A stretch of 64,000 bases of DNA, taken from NCBI RefSeq assembly GCF_937898475.1, contig NZ_CALEJS010000029.1, positions 1 to 64,000 of the forward strand. Reading direction: 5' to 3'. A model generated the notes under the pieces. It saw only the letters and a list, made by a program, of their open reading frames with translations. It had not been told where the DNA came from and did not search any database. The translations under genes and the position numbers were made by a program. Below are positions 50,301-58,848 of this stretch, one piece after another. This DNA comes from an uncultured Chitinophaga sp. (GTDB lineage Bacteria; Bacteroidota; Bacteroidia; Chitinophagales; Chitinophagaceae). The stretch's first letter is position 1. Each line of letters starts with the position of its first letter.

Positions 50301-52238
50301 AAAGCAGATGTGCCGCTGGGTGGCCCGCCGTTCCTGTTCATCACCGGCTTTGCCGGCGGCTTCGGCATCAACAGCAGCCTGGTATTACCGGGCATAGACC
50401 AGCTGCCTTATTGCCCGCTGTTGCCCGATAATGCGCCCGCCCAGGGCGGTTCTCCCAGCGAAGCATTGCAGCATGTACTGCCGGCGTTGAAGGCGCTGTT
50501 CCACCCTGAACCGGGTCAGTACTGGATAGCGGCGGGCATACAGTTCACTTCCTTTGAAATGATCCGCGCTTTTGTGCTGGCGACAGTGGCATTTGGTGTG
50601 GATCTGCGGATAGGCATTATCGGCGCTGCTTCCATGACCATTCCCACCAATGCGGCCAAACCGATGGCCTATATTGAGATCGATATCCTGGCTACCTATT
50701 CGCCATCATCCGGCGTTATCGCCGTAGACGGAAGGGTGTCGCCGTCTTCGTATATCTATGGGGGTTTTGTAAAGCTATCGGGCGGCTTTGCTTTTTATAT
50801 ATGGCTGAACGGGGATCACCAGGGCGACTTTGTGGTGTCCGTGGGAGGATACCATCCCGCATTTGTAAAGCCCGATCATTACCCCACGGTGCCGCGATTG
50901 GCCATGTCATTTGGATTGGGGCCTTTCCAGGCGCTGGGACAAGCGTACTTTGCACTTACGCCGGCGATGGTGATGGCGGGCCTGCAATTACAGGCCACCT
51001 GGCAGTCCGGCGCGATAAAAGCCTGGCTGATGGCCGGGGTGGACTTCCTCATTGCATGGGCGCCCTTCCATTATGAAGCGGGCGCTTATATCTCCATCGG
51101 CGTGTCTGCAGACCTGGGGCTCTATACACTAAGCGTACACGTAGGTGCGGAGCTGGATATATGGGGCCCTGAGTTTGGCGGAGAAGCACGGGTGGATCTT
51201 GACATTGTCTCCTTCACCATTCAATTTGGCGCAGCCAGGGCATTGCCTGCCCCTGTGGGCTGGCGCGCTTTCAGAACGATGTTCCTGCCGGGCGGCAGCC
51301 AGGCAGCCAGGCTTACGGCATTGAGCGATCTGAAGGAAGATGCGCCGCCTGCCAATATTATCAATGCCTCCGTAGCGGAAGGCCTGCTGCAAAAAGATGT
51401 GGCGGGCTTTGACTGGGTGCTGGACGCCGGTCATTTTAACATCATTACCAACAGCACCATTCCGGCTAACTATGCCAACCTTAATGCTGCAGGCCATCCC
51501 GCCCCGCAGGGCAATATCCCCAATGATAAAACCAGCTATGATACCGATGGCATCAGCATTCCTTACCTGGCCCTGGACCATATGAAGGTGTTTGATAAGG
51601 ACCAGCAGGTATGGAATACGGAACTGCATATCGGTCCGATGGGTGCAGCCAACATTGCCTCCTGTCACAACATCACGATCTCCAAAAAAGGAGCAGACGG
51701 CAGGTACAGTGAACCGGTGAACGCTTTCCGCCTGAAGCCGGTGCTGCAGCATAGCGCAGCGGGTCTGTGGGCAAAGCAGCAGAAGGATAAAAGTCCGGAT
51801 GATGCCGCTCACGTACCCTTCACGCTCACGGGTTTCAGCATACAGCCTATACCCAGGAAGCCCGCAGCGGTGAAAGATGTGGACCTGGTATCCCTGCTCT
51901 TCCAGCAGGGCTATAGCAGGGACTTCCGCTATAACCGGCAGCAGGCAGATACCCGCTATACGGTAAAAACGGAGGCCGGTTCTGCAGACAAGCTGCAGAT
52001 CAGCGTATCTGGCGGAGCTGCGCCGGAGCTGCCGGTGAACAGCGGATATGTGTTGAACACCCTTAATAACGCCTGGGTACAAACGCAGCGGAACGCAATA
52101 CTTGAAGACCTTGTACAGCATAATTTCTATACCTGTTCAGCAGCGGAGGTAACACTGGACACCTTTGCCGCAAAGACGCAGTTAACGGACTGGCCCCTGG
52201 TGGAACTGCTGGGCGCAGATCCTGTTTTCCAATACTAA
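47361..52238 (+). CDS. Giant beta-rich protein, DUF6603-like (1625 aa)
   Basis: I choose ATG 47361 (MITIADINSHLQSQL) over TTG 47349. No signal peptide. The sequence is mostly amphipathic beta strands with repeated units containing Gly-Asp turns. Around residues 1050-1310 it has Gly-rich, almost membrane-like strands (VSVGGYHPAF; AMSFGLGPFQALGQAYFALTPAMVMAGLQL; GADISIGV-like), a pattern I associate with DUF6603 proteins. The last 300 residues contain a small acidic-loop domain. Length and composition suggest a long rod or shell. A true outer-membrane barrel would need a signal peptide, which is missing. Confidence 0.65.
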   Translation: MITIADINSHLQSQLPHVELSPDLFDNDTTLTPLLQQYFTRQGGKVNIENVQLANYHFDPAKGIITFSGTGRSGAFDGFDMNQVVIRFVGDHPQLSIAAAGKDGWKLSSGFPDLGSALMQQLPVKAPKLYWSSYDSDADEAIKGFYFEGNLDLDIAPLNLVKILLPGLEGPPVWGKIGMEGTTTETVMQYVPSMTLTIDTSEDIASLGPLKLHGPTLKFFSVPVFNFFDKIWQADNFMTISSLLEFKEELILLEANVRDLSTNIILNAQMDLPIGGALSEIAQLLGIAPDQLSVPGFKVQSPGDIHLKDICVSWNPEKKRINSFSVEIGMSANEKWKLWGDHSLENINVHFNIIPGTDTSSAKISGEFAGTVDGWLELKAGFSNKAISFYGGLAKPVTIKDAYRLFNGTADAPLPDLEIDELDVSFTMPLAKPNEYTYSGGITVEGDWKMFNEPFVFALKSLLFKVERNEEGKTAFKAASILEIDDYSLSIEGDYATGDGWILSGSVNLTREGQDLSQIGKRIDKGFPTGGAVRPLPGFIASWMVKSLTAEYKTKNSDFSFTIGIGNKAIPGLDLNFGIHLTHSDNSLTKEFDAKATYAAPNVNVEFDVVITEETREEPTPAKVVTFTGTYKATVAPTLSDLLLGLSNTLGVDVMIPKELQLDAEAKDFAIVVQQTDAKPVEVALAGDLGLQIAGSDLDIGFVYTNKTAYDAGYTQPAMVGGKPAYVLGVALGNLISLEALPFVGRLPGISKLAIDQLGFYYTNAQLSSGQQLYFEAPKVAGPGKLASNATPATLAKAGFNLTATFGTLDHATKPASVKSLGAMPIPVRTGDTAAQASFAPAAATTASPVAWIDINKTFGPLSLKQVGLNYSNGDATIGLSAALALGGFSLDVEGLSVTFPMPVNGKSNGGKVSFDLQGLRLGIKEPGFELGGFFMKYPDPETRLTSFFGEAFVKVGSFGLKAVGGYAPGATPPSFFIYAKADVPLGGPPFLFITGFAGGFGINSSLVLPGIDQLPYCPLLPDNAPAQGGSPSEALQHVLPALKALFHPEPGQYWIAAGIQFTSFEMIRAFVLATVAFGVDLRIGIIGAASMTIPTNAAKPMAYIEIDILATYSPSSGVIAVDGRVSPSSYIYGGFVKLSGGFAFYIWLNGDHQGDFVVSVGGYHPAFVKPDHYPTVPRLAMSFGLGPFQALGQAYFALTPAMVMAGLQLQATWQSGAIKAWLMAGVDFLIAWAPFHYEAGAYISIGVSADLGLYTLSVHVGAELDIWGPEFGGEARVDLDIVSFTIQFGAARALPAPVGWRAFRTMFLPGGSQAARLTALSDLKEDAPPANIINASVAEGLLQKDVAGFDWVLDAGHFNIITNSTIPANYANLNAAGHPAPQGNIPNDKTSYDTDGISIPYLALDHMKVFDKDQQVWNTELHIGPMGAANIASCHNITISKKGADGRYSEPVNAFRLKPVLQHSAAGLWAKQQKDKSPDDAAHVPFTLTGFSIQPIPRKPAAVKDVDLVSLLFQQGYSRDFRYNRQQADTRYTVKTEAGSADKLQISVSGGAAPELPVNSGYVLNTLNNAWVQTQRNAILEDLVQHNFYTCSAAEVTLDTFAAKTQLTDWPLVELLGADPVFQY

Positions 52239-52250
52239 ATACATCTGAAA

Positions 52251-53669
52251 ATGCCGGAGCATAACGGACCGGACATGCTGCATGAAAAAGTGACCTTCAT
52301 CCAGCATGATCTTCCCGGGCTTGAAGCGGGCGCTTACCAGCTCACCGTTTCACAACATGTAAATCGCAGCGACAATACGCCGCTGAGTGAAGACACTTTG
52401 TCTGATACCTATACATTTGCGGTAAAAGGAGACCGCTTCTCGCTCAGCGATCCCGCCAGCGTGATCTACTCGCTGTTTCCTGCGGATAATGCCAGCGGGG
52501 ATTTTGACACCGTACTGCCGCATGTGGTTTTCAGGAAAACAACATTTCCATGGAGCCGCTATCCTTCCAATGCAGATCCGGTGTCTGCCACCAACCCGGG
52601 AGTGGATACCGATGCAGACCTGCCCACCTGGCTGGCCGTACTGGTGCTGGATGAAGATGACCTGTCCCTTTTTCCCTCGCTGAAACTGGAAGCGGTGACT
52701 GCTACGATCGGCGATCTTTTTCCGCAGGCAATTGTAAAAGAGAGCACATTAGCGCCCGGCAATTTTTCATATTTCAGTAAAGCAGCCAACGCCGAAGCAC
52801 TGGATCCGGGTGAAACTTTAGCAGATGCGGTAAGGGTGATTGATCTGCCTTTGCCCTTATTCTGGAAAATTACCCCCAGCCTGCAGGATCTGCATTATAC
52901 CGCGCATGTGCGGAAGGTAAGCCTGGATAATAAAGGTACTATCCAGGGGATCAGTGACCAGGGAGAAAGTGTGGGCGCCTTTTCCATTGTGTTTTCAAAC
53001 CGTCTGCCCCAGGATGGCAGGAAATCCTATACTTTCCTGGTATCACTGGAAGGGCTGGAGGATTATCTGCCTGCTGATGACGGCACGCCTCCTGCGGGTT
53101 ATACTGCGACGGATACACGATGTATACGCCTGGCAACGCTGCAAAGCTGGGTTTTCTTTTCAAACGGGCAGCCGGCAAAATTTGACGACAGCGCCATGGC
53201 GCTGAACAGGTCTGGCACTGTGGGCACTGATCTCTGCATACCTTATGCGGGCAGCAATACCCTGGTGATGAATGCCCTCAAAATGGGATATGTGCCGCTG
53301 AACCAGGCGCTGCGTACCGGGGAGCAAACCGTATCGTGGTACCGCGGGCCGCTAACGCCCTACCTGGTTACAAAGGAAAGGGTGGAAGTGCCGGTGAGCT
53401 CACCGGATAAAGCCACCATCTTTGATCCTACTACGGGTATGCTCGATACGTCTTATGCCGCTGCCTGGACGCTGGGGCGGCTCATCGCCCTGCAGGATGC
53501 CGGCTTTTCCACTGCCCTGTATAACTGGAAACAGGGACTTACACAACAGGTAGTGGCGGCCATTGAAGACGAGCTGCTGTGGGAAAGATTTAACATGGAG
53601 CCAGATGGCGGCGGGCGCGTTTCACTACTGAAGGAAATCATCCATCTTTTAGCACAACAACAAAAATAA
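52251..53669 (+). CDS. Unknown operon protein with PWLALLVLDEDE-type motif (472 aa)
   Basis: MPEHNGPDMLHEKVTFIQHDLPGLEAGAYQLTVSQHV... has no signal peptide. Signature stretches are FSLSDPASVIYSLFPADNASGDFDTVLPHVVFRKTTFPW and LPTWLAVLVLDEDDL (about 125-139), then a C-terminal helical segment with WTLGRLIALQDAGFSTALYNWKQ. I have the impression that proteins with these phrases recur beside the neighbours here in distant phyla, but no name is known to me. It is 12 bases after the giant gene and 1 base before the next. Confidence 0.65.
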   Translation: MPEHNGPDMLHEKVTFIQHDLPGLEAGAYQLTVSQHVNRSDNTPLSEDTLSDTYTFAVKGDRFSLSDPASVIYSLFPADNASGDFDTVLPHVVFRKTTFPWSRYPSNADPVSATNPGVDTDADLPTWLAVLVLDEDDLSLFPSLKLEAVTATIGDLFPQAIVKESTLAPGNFSYFSKAANAEALDPGETLADAVRVIDLPLPLFWKITPSLQDLHYTAHVRKVSLDNKGTIQGISDQGESVGAFSIVFSNRLPQDGRKSYTFLVSLEGLEDYLPADDGTPPAGYTATDTRCIRLATLQSWVFFSNGQPAKFDDSAMALNRSGTVGTDLCIPYAGSNTLVMNALKMGYVPLNQALRTGEQTVSWYRGPLTPYLVTKERVEVPVSSPDKATIFDPTTGMLDTSYAAAWTLGRLIALQDAGFSTALYNWKQGLTQQVVAAIEDELLWERFNMEPDGGGRVSLLKEIIHLLAQQQK

Positions 53670-53670
53670 T

Positions 53671-54600
53671 ATGCGATACACGCTACATAAACACACGTAT
53701 CAGCAGCAGCTGTCACAGGTATTCTCTTCCCCGCAGGCGATCCGGGACCTGCTGAAAGAAGATAAGGTAAAGTTGCCTGATAACCTGCACAAATGGCTGG
53801 GCAGGCTGCGCCTGTTGTATGGTGTGCCATTCAATTACCTGGTACCGGATGAAGCGATGCTGCCACCCGAATCCATCCGTTTCTTTTACCTGGATATGAA
53901 CTGGATAGATGCGATGCTGGACGGCGCCTATTCCATAGGGCGTAACCTTACGAACGCCGCCGCTTCTGCCAGCGCTAACCAGGACAGGGCCACTTTTGCC
54001 ACCGTAAAAAGCCAGGCAGAAAATGCCGCTGCCATCATCAGGCCAGCGCTGCTGGGGCGGAAGCCTGCGCCCGTACAATGGGAGGTGGTATCCGGTTTTT
54101 TGCTGCGGTCTTCACTCGTGAGCCGCTATCCCGGGCTGGGCGTGAATGTGTATGGAGCCGGCAGTACGCCTGAACAGCCGCTGCCGCTGAAGATACTGCG
54201 CTTTGAAGCGCTGGGCGCCGGTGCAGATACCATGATCTGCCTGGTGGCTGGAGACGCTTACCAGGTAGACCTGCATGAAGCACCTGAACAATTGCACTAC
54301 GGTATAGATGAATATACAGTGAAAGATGGTGTAACAGCCGCGGCAAAAGTACTGCGGAAATTTGCGGTCAGCGGCAGTGAGGTGACCATCGGCAAGGATC
54401 CTGTAAAAAAAGATATCAGCAGCTGTTTCAGGACCAGCGATCACCGCACATTAAACATGAAAGCATTGGCAGACATTGTTTCGGATCTGAAGAACAATGA
54501 TGATTCGAAAACACCCGGAAGTAAAGTACCGGTGAATGCTTCCGAAATGGGTTTTGAAATGACGGAAGGGGTGGGAAAAGTTTCCTTTATCAGAAAATAA
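53671..54600 (+). CDS. Unknown operon protein (309 aa) with NYLVPDEAMLPPESIRFFYLD segments
   Basis: The N-terminus is helical and basic. Residues about 50-75 read GVPFNYLVPDEAMLPPES then IRFFYLDMNWIDAMLDGAYSIGR, followed by an Ala-rich helix (TNAAASASANQDRATF). The C-terminal part is beta-rich. No signal peptide. One base separates it from the preceding stop and six from the 1409-aa gene, so its dosage must be tied to theirs. The look is that of a structural or assembly protein; unknown family. Confidence 0.65.
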   Translation: MRYTLHKHTYQQQLSQVFSSPQAIRDLLKEDKVKLPDNLHKWLGRLRLLYGVPFNYLVPDEAMLPPESIRFFYLDMNWIDAMLDGAYSIGRNLTNAAASASANQDRATFATVKSQAENAAAIIRPALLGRKPAPVQWEVVSGFLLRSSLVSRYPGLGVNVYGAGSTPEQPLPLKILRFEALGAGADTMICLVAGDAYQVDLHEAPEQLHYGIDEYTVKDGVTAAAKVLRKFAVSGSEVTIGKDPVKKDISSCFRTSDHRTLNMKALADIVSDLKNNDDSKTPGSKVPVNASEMGFEMTEGVGKVSFIRK

Positions 54601-54606
54601 TAATCT

Positions 54607-57600
54607 ATGCATGTAATAGTTCCCTTGAATATATCCGCTATAAGAGTGAATAATGTGGACAGCAGCGCGGTGGTAGGCAATTTCAAAGGGCGTATAGCGG
54701 CCTTTGAGCAATTGCCTTTTACCAAAAGGCTGCACAGCGCGAGTACGGGAGACAAAATCCTGCTGCCGCTGGAATCGCAGACAAAACCCGCCAACAACCT
54801 GGGAATGGGCGTTCACCTGCATTGGGAGCTGCCGGATTATTTCAGAAGAGGCGTACAGCCGCCGGATGGCGCTGATATTGTTTTTCCTGCGGCGCCTAAC
54901 CGCTGGCTGGTGACGAGGTTCCTGCAGGTGTATGATCAGCACAAAGCCGCTTATGGTGAGCTGCGTACCAACAGCTTTATTGTAGAAAGCGATTACCTGT
55001 CACCTGTATTGCAGGAAGATCCTGATAAGCTGTTGCGGCCAGCCGTTCCGGTTCCGGTGACAGGGACTGGTCAGCAGGGTGCGCAACAGCCCTTTATGTA
55101 CATGGGCCGTGTGCTGGATTATGCGTCGTGGTCGCCCGCCACTGAACCCGCTGCCAGTTATCTTCCCGCTTATAAGCGGGAGGATGGCCGCCATCATTAC
55201 CTGACATCCGTAGGTTTTGCAGGCCCTGGTTTTGCTGCCTACTACCCGGAATGTAACAGCGTGTTTGGTTTCTGGGACCGCTTCCTGGATCAGCCGGATG
55301 TGTTCAGCGCCATCACAAAGAATGAGAACATACAGTTTAAGGTAACTTACCAGGTAACGGGATGGATCAACGAAGCAGGCGCCGAGCCCCTGGCAGGCCT
55401 GCAGGCAAGCGTTATAAAACAATACCAGGAGCTGCTGAACCAGCACAACAGCCAGCAGGTAAAAATGGACATTACACCCGCCGCCGTGTTTGCACAGCTG
55501 ATGGAAAAGCAGTTTGGCTGGGCAGTGAACACCGATGATATTGCCTGTACATTTAATACGGATGGTTCCATCAAAACGATTGCCCTGCCTGAACATACGC
55601 TGTGTAGCGGCATTATCCAGGAAGTGGTCTGGAAACTTTCACCGAACGCCGTTAACAAGAGTTTCCTGAGCGCTACAACTGCGCTTACCCCTTCTGCTAT
55701 CTGGAAAGACAATACGGTGAAGGTAGCGGTAGGTAATACTACCCCGGAAGCAGTAGCAGCGCTCGTGAAGCATGATCTGAACAATAGTACCGGCGATCCT
55801 GACCTGCTCAACAATTACGAATACCTGCTGAACGCATTCCAGCTGGGGTTGCTGGATAGCATGGAGAATAAGATCAACAGCATCTTTGACCTGGATGAAA
55901 TACTGCATAACAACGGCTATGAAAAAGTAAGCGGCGGACAGGTTTGGATGGTGCAGCAGGAGCAGCCGGAAAATCCGGAAATGCCGCCCAACACAGACAG
56001 AACGGTTACCCTTCCGCCGGAGCTGGCGGCGCAGCTTTCCTTACTGAACCAGGCGCAGAAAAAATATGACCAGGGAAGGGCTGCGCTGGATACGGCGAGA
56101 AAGCAGTTGTTCATGGACTGGCTGCGTTATGTGAAGATGAATGTGGAAGCGAAAGATCCGAATATCGATTTCAATAAGATGTCTGCTTTTCTGCTCACCA
56201 GCTCCGGAGGAGCGATCAATGAAGTGGTGACATTGGGCAGGCAGGCAGGTCTGCTGCAGTACGATTATGATCCTGTTTCCGGGCAGATCAGCGGTATAAA
56301 AAATGCGCCCGCAGCAGCAGGATCTTATGCGGAGGCAGTATATAATAATTTTCTGGCGGTCAGTAATAAAGTAAGTGAGCAGAAAGGCTGGAAGCTGGCC
56401 ATTGCGCCGGCCCCGCCCTTCTATAAACCTACTGATCCTGTACTGGTGCTGGAGGGCGATAAGATCGTACCTGTACGCCGCAACGGAACAGGTCCTTTAA
56501 CGCATGTGCGGCTGAGCCCTGCGATCCTCAGCGTTTTGCAGATCACTTATAACAATGTGCAATTTACTATCACTGGCAGCAGCTTAAGCGGCGTACCTGT
56601 TGTAAGCGCTTTTCAGCCTTATGCTGCTGAAGTACAGGCGCTGATCACAGAAGCCTGTTTCCTGGCGCCGATGATGGCGGACATGATCGCAGTCTGCCTG
56701 AAAGCTAAGGGAGGAGCAGGCAATCCCGCGGTACCAGACAGCACCGTTTTCAGCGCTGCACTGCGCATGGCGCAGGGAGGTTTCAGTCCGCTGGAAAGCT
56801 CTTACAGCGGCGGTCTTTTCCAGCTGCTCAGGCAAGCGGATCAGCCGGTAAAAAATGCAACGCAGACTATCACCGCGCCAATGGCTGTCACCTTTGAATT
56901 CACCAACGAGACCCATGCGGGATTGCTGCCCGGCGCAGTGGCCTGGAATGCGCAGCAGCTGGCGCCGAACCTGGCTGCAGACAGGGTAGATCCTTTTATG
57001 CCTGTTTACCTGGTATGGCATGTGAATTTCAAACCGCTTAAGAAGAACAATACCGACGGTGTAAATTATACGGCAACGAACCTCAGCGATTATTTTGTGC
57101 TGGATGGCAATGCGATCGATTATGAGTATAAAGTGAATGAAGGCGCACCCGTGAATTTCACGGCGGCAAATTTTGTGACAGGATACAAGGGCGCCGTTGC
57201 CTTGTCAAAAAAGCCGGCGATGAACCTGGCTGCACAGATCAGGAAATATGTACAGCAGCACCCGAAAGATCCGGCTGTATCCGTATTGAACAGGATAGCA
57301 GACAGCTATGCAGCGGGCAACTATATTTCGCAGTCGCTGGATGGATTCAACTGGCAGCAGATCCTGAAGAAGCGCATCCCGAAGATCACCGTACAGAATC
57401 TGACTGCTGTCAGCGACCCGGTAACAGCGCAGCTGCATACGAATGCCAGTCAGTCTGATACAGACGATAACTGGTATGACTTTGCCTTTAACGGCCTGGC
57501 GCCTGTTGCAGGCGGCGAACTGGCCAGGCTGCAATATGGTCCGCTAAGGGCTGGCTTTTTCCAGGTACAGTCCCTGGAGATCGTAGACGTTTTCGGTCAA

Positions 57601-58836
57601 AGGCTGCAGATAGATACGGATCTTTCCGATCAGGACGTACCATTGGAAGTGATACCCTCGTTTACCCTGCAATGTATGCCCGCCGATAAGGCGCATACGC
57701 CGTCGATGGTATATCTCCCGCCAAGAATCCTGGAATCAACACGGCTTTGGTTCAGGTGGCTGTCGGCCTCCCACAATAATGTGCCCGGAACAGCGGAGGA
57801 GGTTGTGGAGATGAGCAGCCATCCTGCCACTTCTCCCATTGCAGGCTGGGTTTTACCTAATCACCTTGATAACAGCCTGTTCTTTTATGACGCCGGCGGC
57901 GCGCCCATCGGATCATTCGGCATTGAGCACAATACGCTGAAATACCGTACCCGTGCGGGCAACAGCCTGAACCCGGAAAACGATCTTGCAAAAGACCTGC
58001 TGCATGTGAATGTACATGTGGCTGCTTTTATGCAGTTCATCAATGCCAGGGATTACCTTTTCCTGCAGGACCTGATGAGCGCTATACTGGCATCGGATCA
58101 TTTAATGAATACGCCCGATTTTGCTTCCAATGCCAGCTTGGGTGTATTTATAGGCAGGCCCCTGGCCCTGACCAGGGCGCAGATCGCTATTGAAACGCTG
58201 GGAGCGGTGCTGCCCCTGAGCCAGGCGGATATTCATCCTGCAGATCCTTATCCGCAGGATATCCTGAACGGGCGTACGAAGTATGCCGACAGGCAGGCAT
58301 TCAGCAGCGCGAATGCAGGACAGGTGAATATTGCCGTAAGGCTGGGCGACCTGGTGAAAGCCGGTGATGGCCTGATAGGGTACCAGCTGGAAGGTAATGA
58401 TACCGGTACATTTTATGCGCCCACTGCGCCCGAAGCCGGTGCGCACGGCGTGTTGCGGCCGGGCCCGGAAACCCTGCAGCTTAAGCTGAATGCGCCTGCA
58501 AAGGTAGTGACCATGCTGATTGATCCCCGGGCTGCGGTGAATGCCACCACCGGTATATTACCCGTACAATCTTTACAGGTACCGCCGGATCAGTATGCGC
58601 AGATCATGCAGCGGCTGGCGGTCACCTTCTTTACCCATCCTTTGCTGAAGGAGCAGGAGCGCCTGGTAGCACCGACGCCCGCAGTAGCGGGATATGAGTG
58701 GTCCTGGTTGCAACCCCTGGGCGCCGCTACGATTGCCACCCCTCTTAAACCGGACGCCGTAAACGACGCCGTGCAATATGGTTATTCACCACAGATGCTG
58801 CTGGAGGGCTGGCTGCAATTAGCCAAAAAAGTATAA
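54607..58836 (+). CDS. Very large operon protein with GVHLHWELPDYF motif (1409 aa)
   Basis: MHVIVPLNISAIRVNNVDSS... without signal peptide. The N-terminal 150 residues contain NNLGMGVHLHWELPDYFRRG and PNRWLVTRFLQV. A helical zone of about 440-520 follows (LPPELAAQLSLLNQAQKKYDQGRAALDTARKQ). The remainder is beta-rich with Pro/Gly turns, ending in ATIATPLKPDAVNDAVQYGYSPQMLLEGWLQLAKKV. I cannot name a domain. It is the second giant of the operon; co-translation spacing on both sides is 6 and 12 bases. Confidence 0.65.
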   Translation: MHVIVPLNISAIRVNNVDSSAVVGNFKGRIAAFEQLPFTKRLHSASTGDKILLPLESQTKPANNLGMGVHLHWELPDYFRRGVQPPDGADIVFPAAPNRWLVTRFLQVYDQHKAAYGELRTNSFIVESDYLSPVLQEDPDKLLRPAVPVPVTGTGQQGAQQPFMYMGRVLDYASWSPATEPAASYLPAYKREDGRHHYLTSVGFAGPGFAAYYPECNSVFGFWDRFLDQPDVFSAITKNENIQFKVTYQVTGWINEAGAEPLAGLQASVIKQYQELLNQHNSQQVKMDITPAAVFAQLMEKQFGWAVNTDDIACTFNTDGSIKTIALPEHTLCSGIIQEVVWKLSPNAVNKSFLSATTALTPSAIWKDNTVKVAVGNTTPEAVAALVKHDLNNSTGDPDLLNNYEYLLNAFQLGLLDSMENKINSIFDLDEILHNNGYEKVSGGQVWMVQQEQPENPEMPPNTDRTVTLPPELAAQLSLLNQAQKKYDQGRAALDTARKQLFMDWLRYVKMNVEAKDPNIDFNKMSAFLLTSSGGAINEVVTLGRQAGLLQYDYDPVSGQISGIKNAPAAAGSYAEAVYNNFLAVSNKVSEQKGWKLAIAPAPPFYKPTDPVLVLEGDKIVPVRRNGTGPLTHVRLSPAILSVLQITYNNVQFTITGSSLSGVPVVSAFQPYAAEVQALITEACFLAPMMADMIAVCLKAKGGAGNPAVPDSTVFSAALRMAQGGFSPLESSYSGGLFQLLRQADQPVKNATQTITAPMAVTFEFTNETHAGLLPGAVAWNAQQLAPNLAADRVDPFMPVYLVWHVNFKPLKKNNTDGVNYTATNLSDYFVLDGNAIDYEYKVNEGAPVNFTAANFVTGYKGAVALSKKPAMNLAAQIRKYVQQHPKDPAVSVLNRIADSYAAGNYISQSLDGFNWQQILKKRIPKITVQNLTAVSDPVTAQLHTNASQSDTDDNWYDFAFNGLAPVAGGELARLQYGPLRAGFFQVQSLEIVDVFGQRLQIDTDLSDQDVPLEVIPSFTLQCMPADKAHTPSMVYLPPRILESTRLWFRWLSASHNNVPGTAEEVVEMSSHPATSPIAGWVLPNHLDNSLFFYDAGGAPIGSFGIEHNTLKYRTRAGNSLNPENDLAKDLLHVNVHVAAFMQFINARDYLFLQDLMSAILASDHLMNTPDFASNASLGVFIGRPLALTRAQIAIETLGAVLPLSQADIHPADPYPQDILNGRTKYADRQAFSSANAGQVNIAVRLGDLVKAGDGLIGYQLEGNDTGTFYAPTAPEAGAHGVLRPGPETLQLKLNAPAKVVTMLIDPRAAVNATTGILPVQSLQVPPDQYAQIMQRLAVTFFTHPLLKEQERLVAPTPAVAGYEWSWLQPLGAATIATPLKPDAVNDAVQYGYSPQMLLEGWLQLAKKV

Positions 58837-58848
58837 ACAAATGTGCCG

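Noticed and set aside
51129..52121. A 330-codon minus-strand open frame inside the giant gene
   Set aside because: Arg/Cys/His-rich shadow of the 1625-aa gene; no start context, promoter or domain.
47361..52238. Outer-membrane barrel or autotransporter
   Set aside because: Strand pattern fits in parts, but there is no signal peptide and no terminal barrel signature, and the partner genes are also signal-less.
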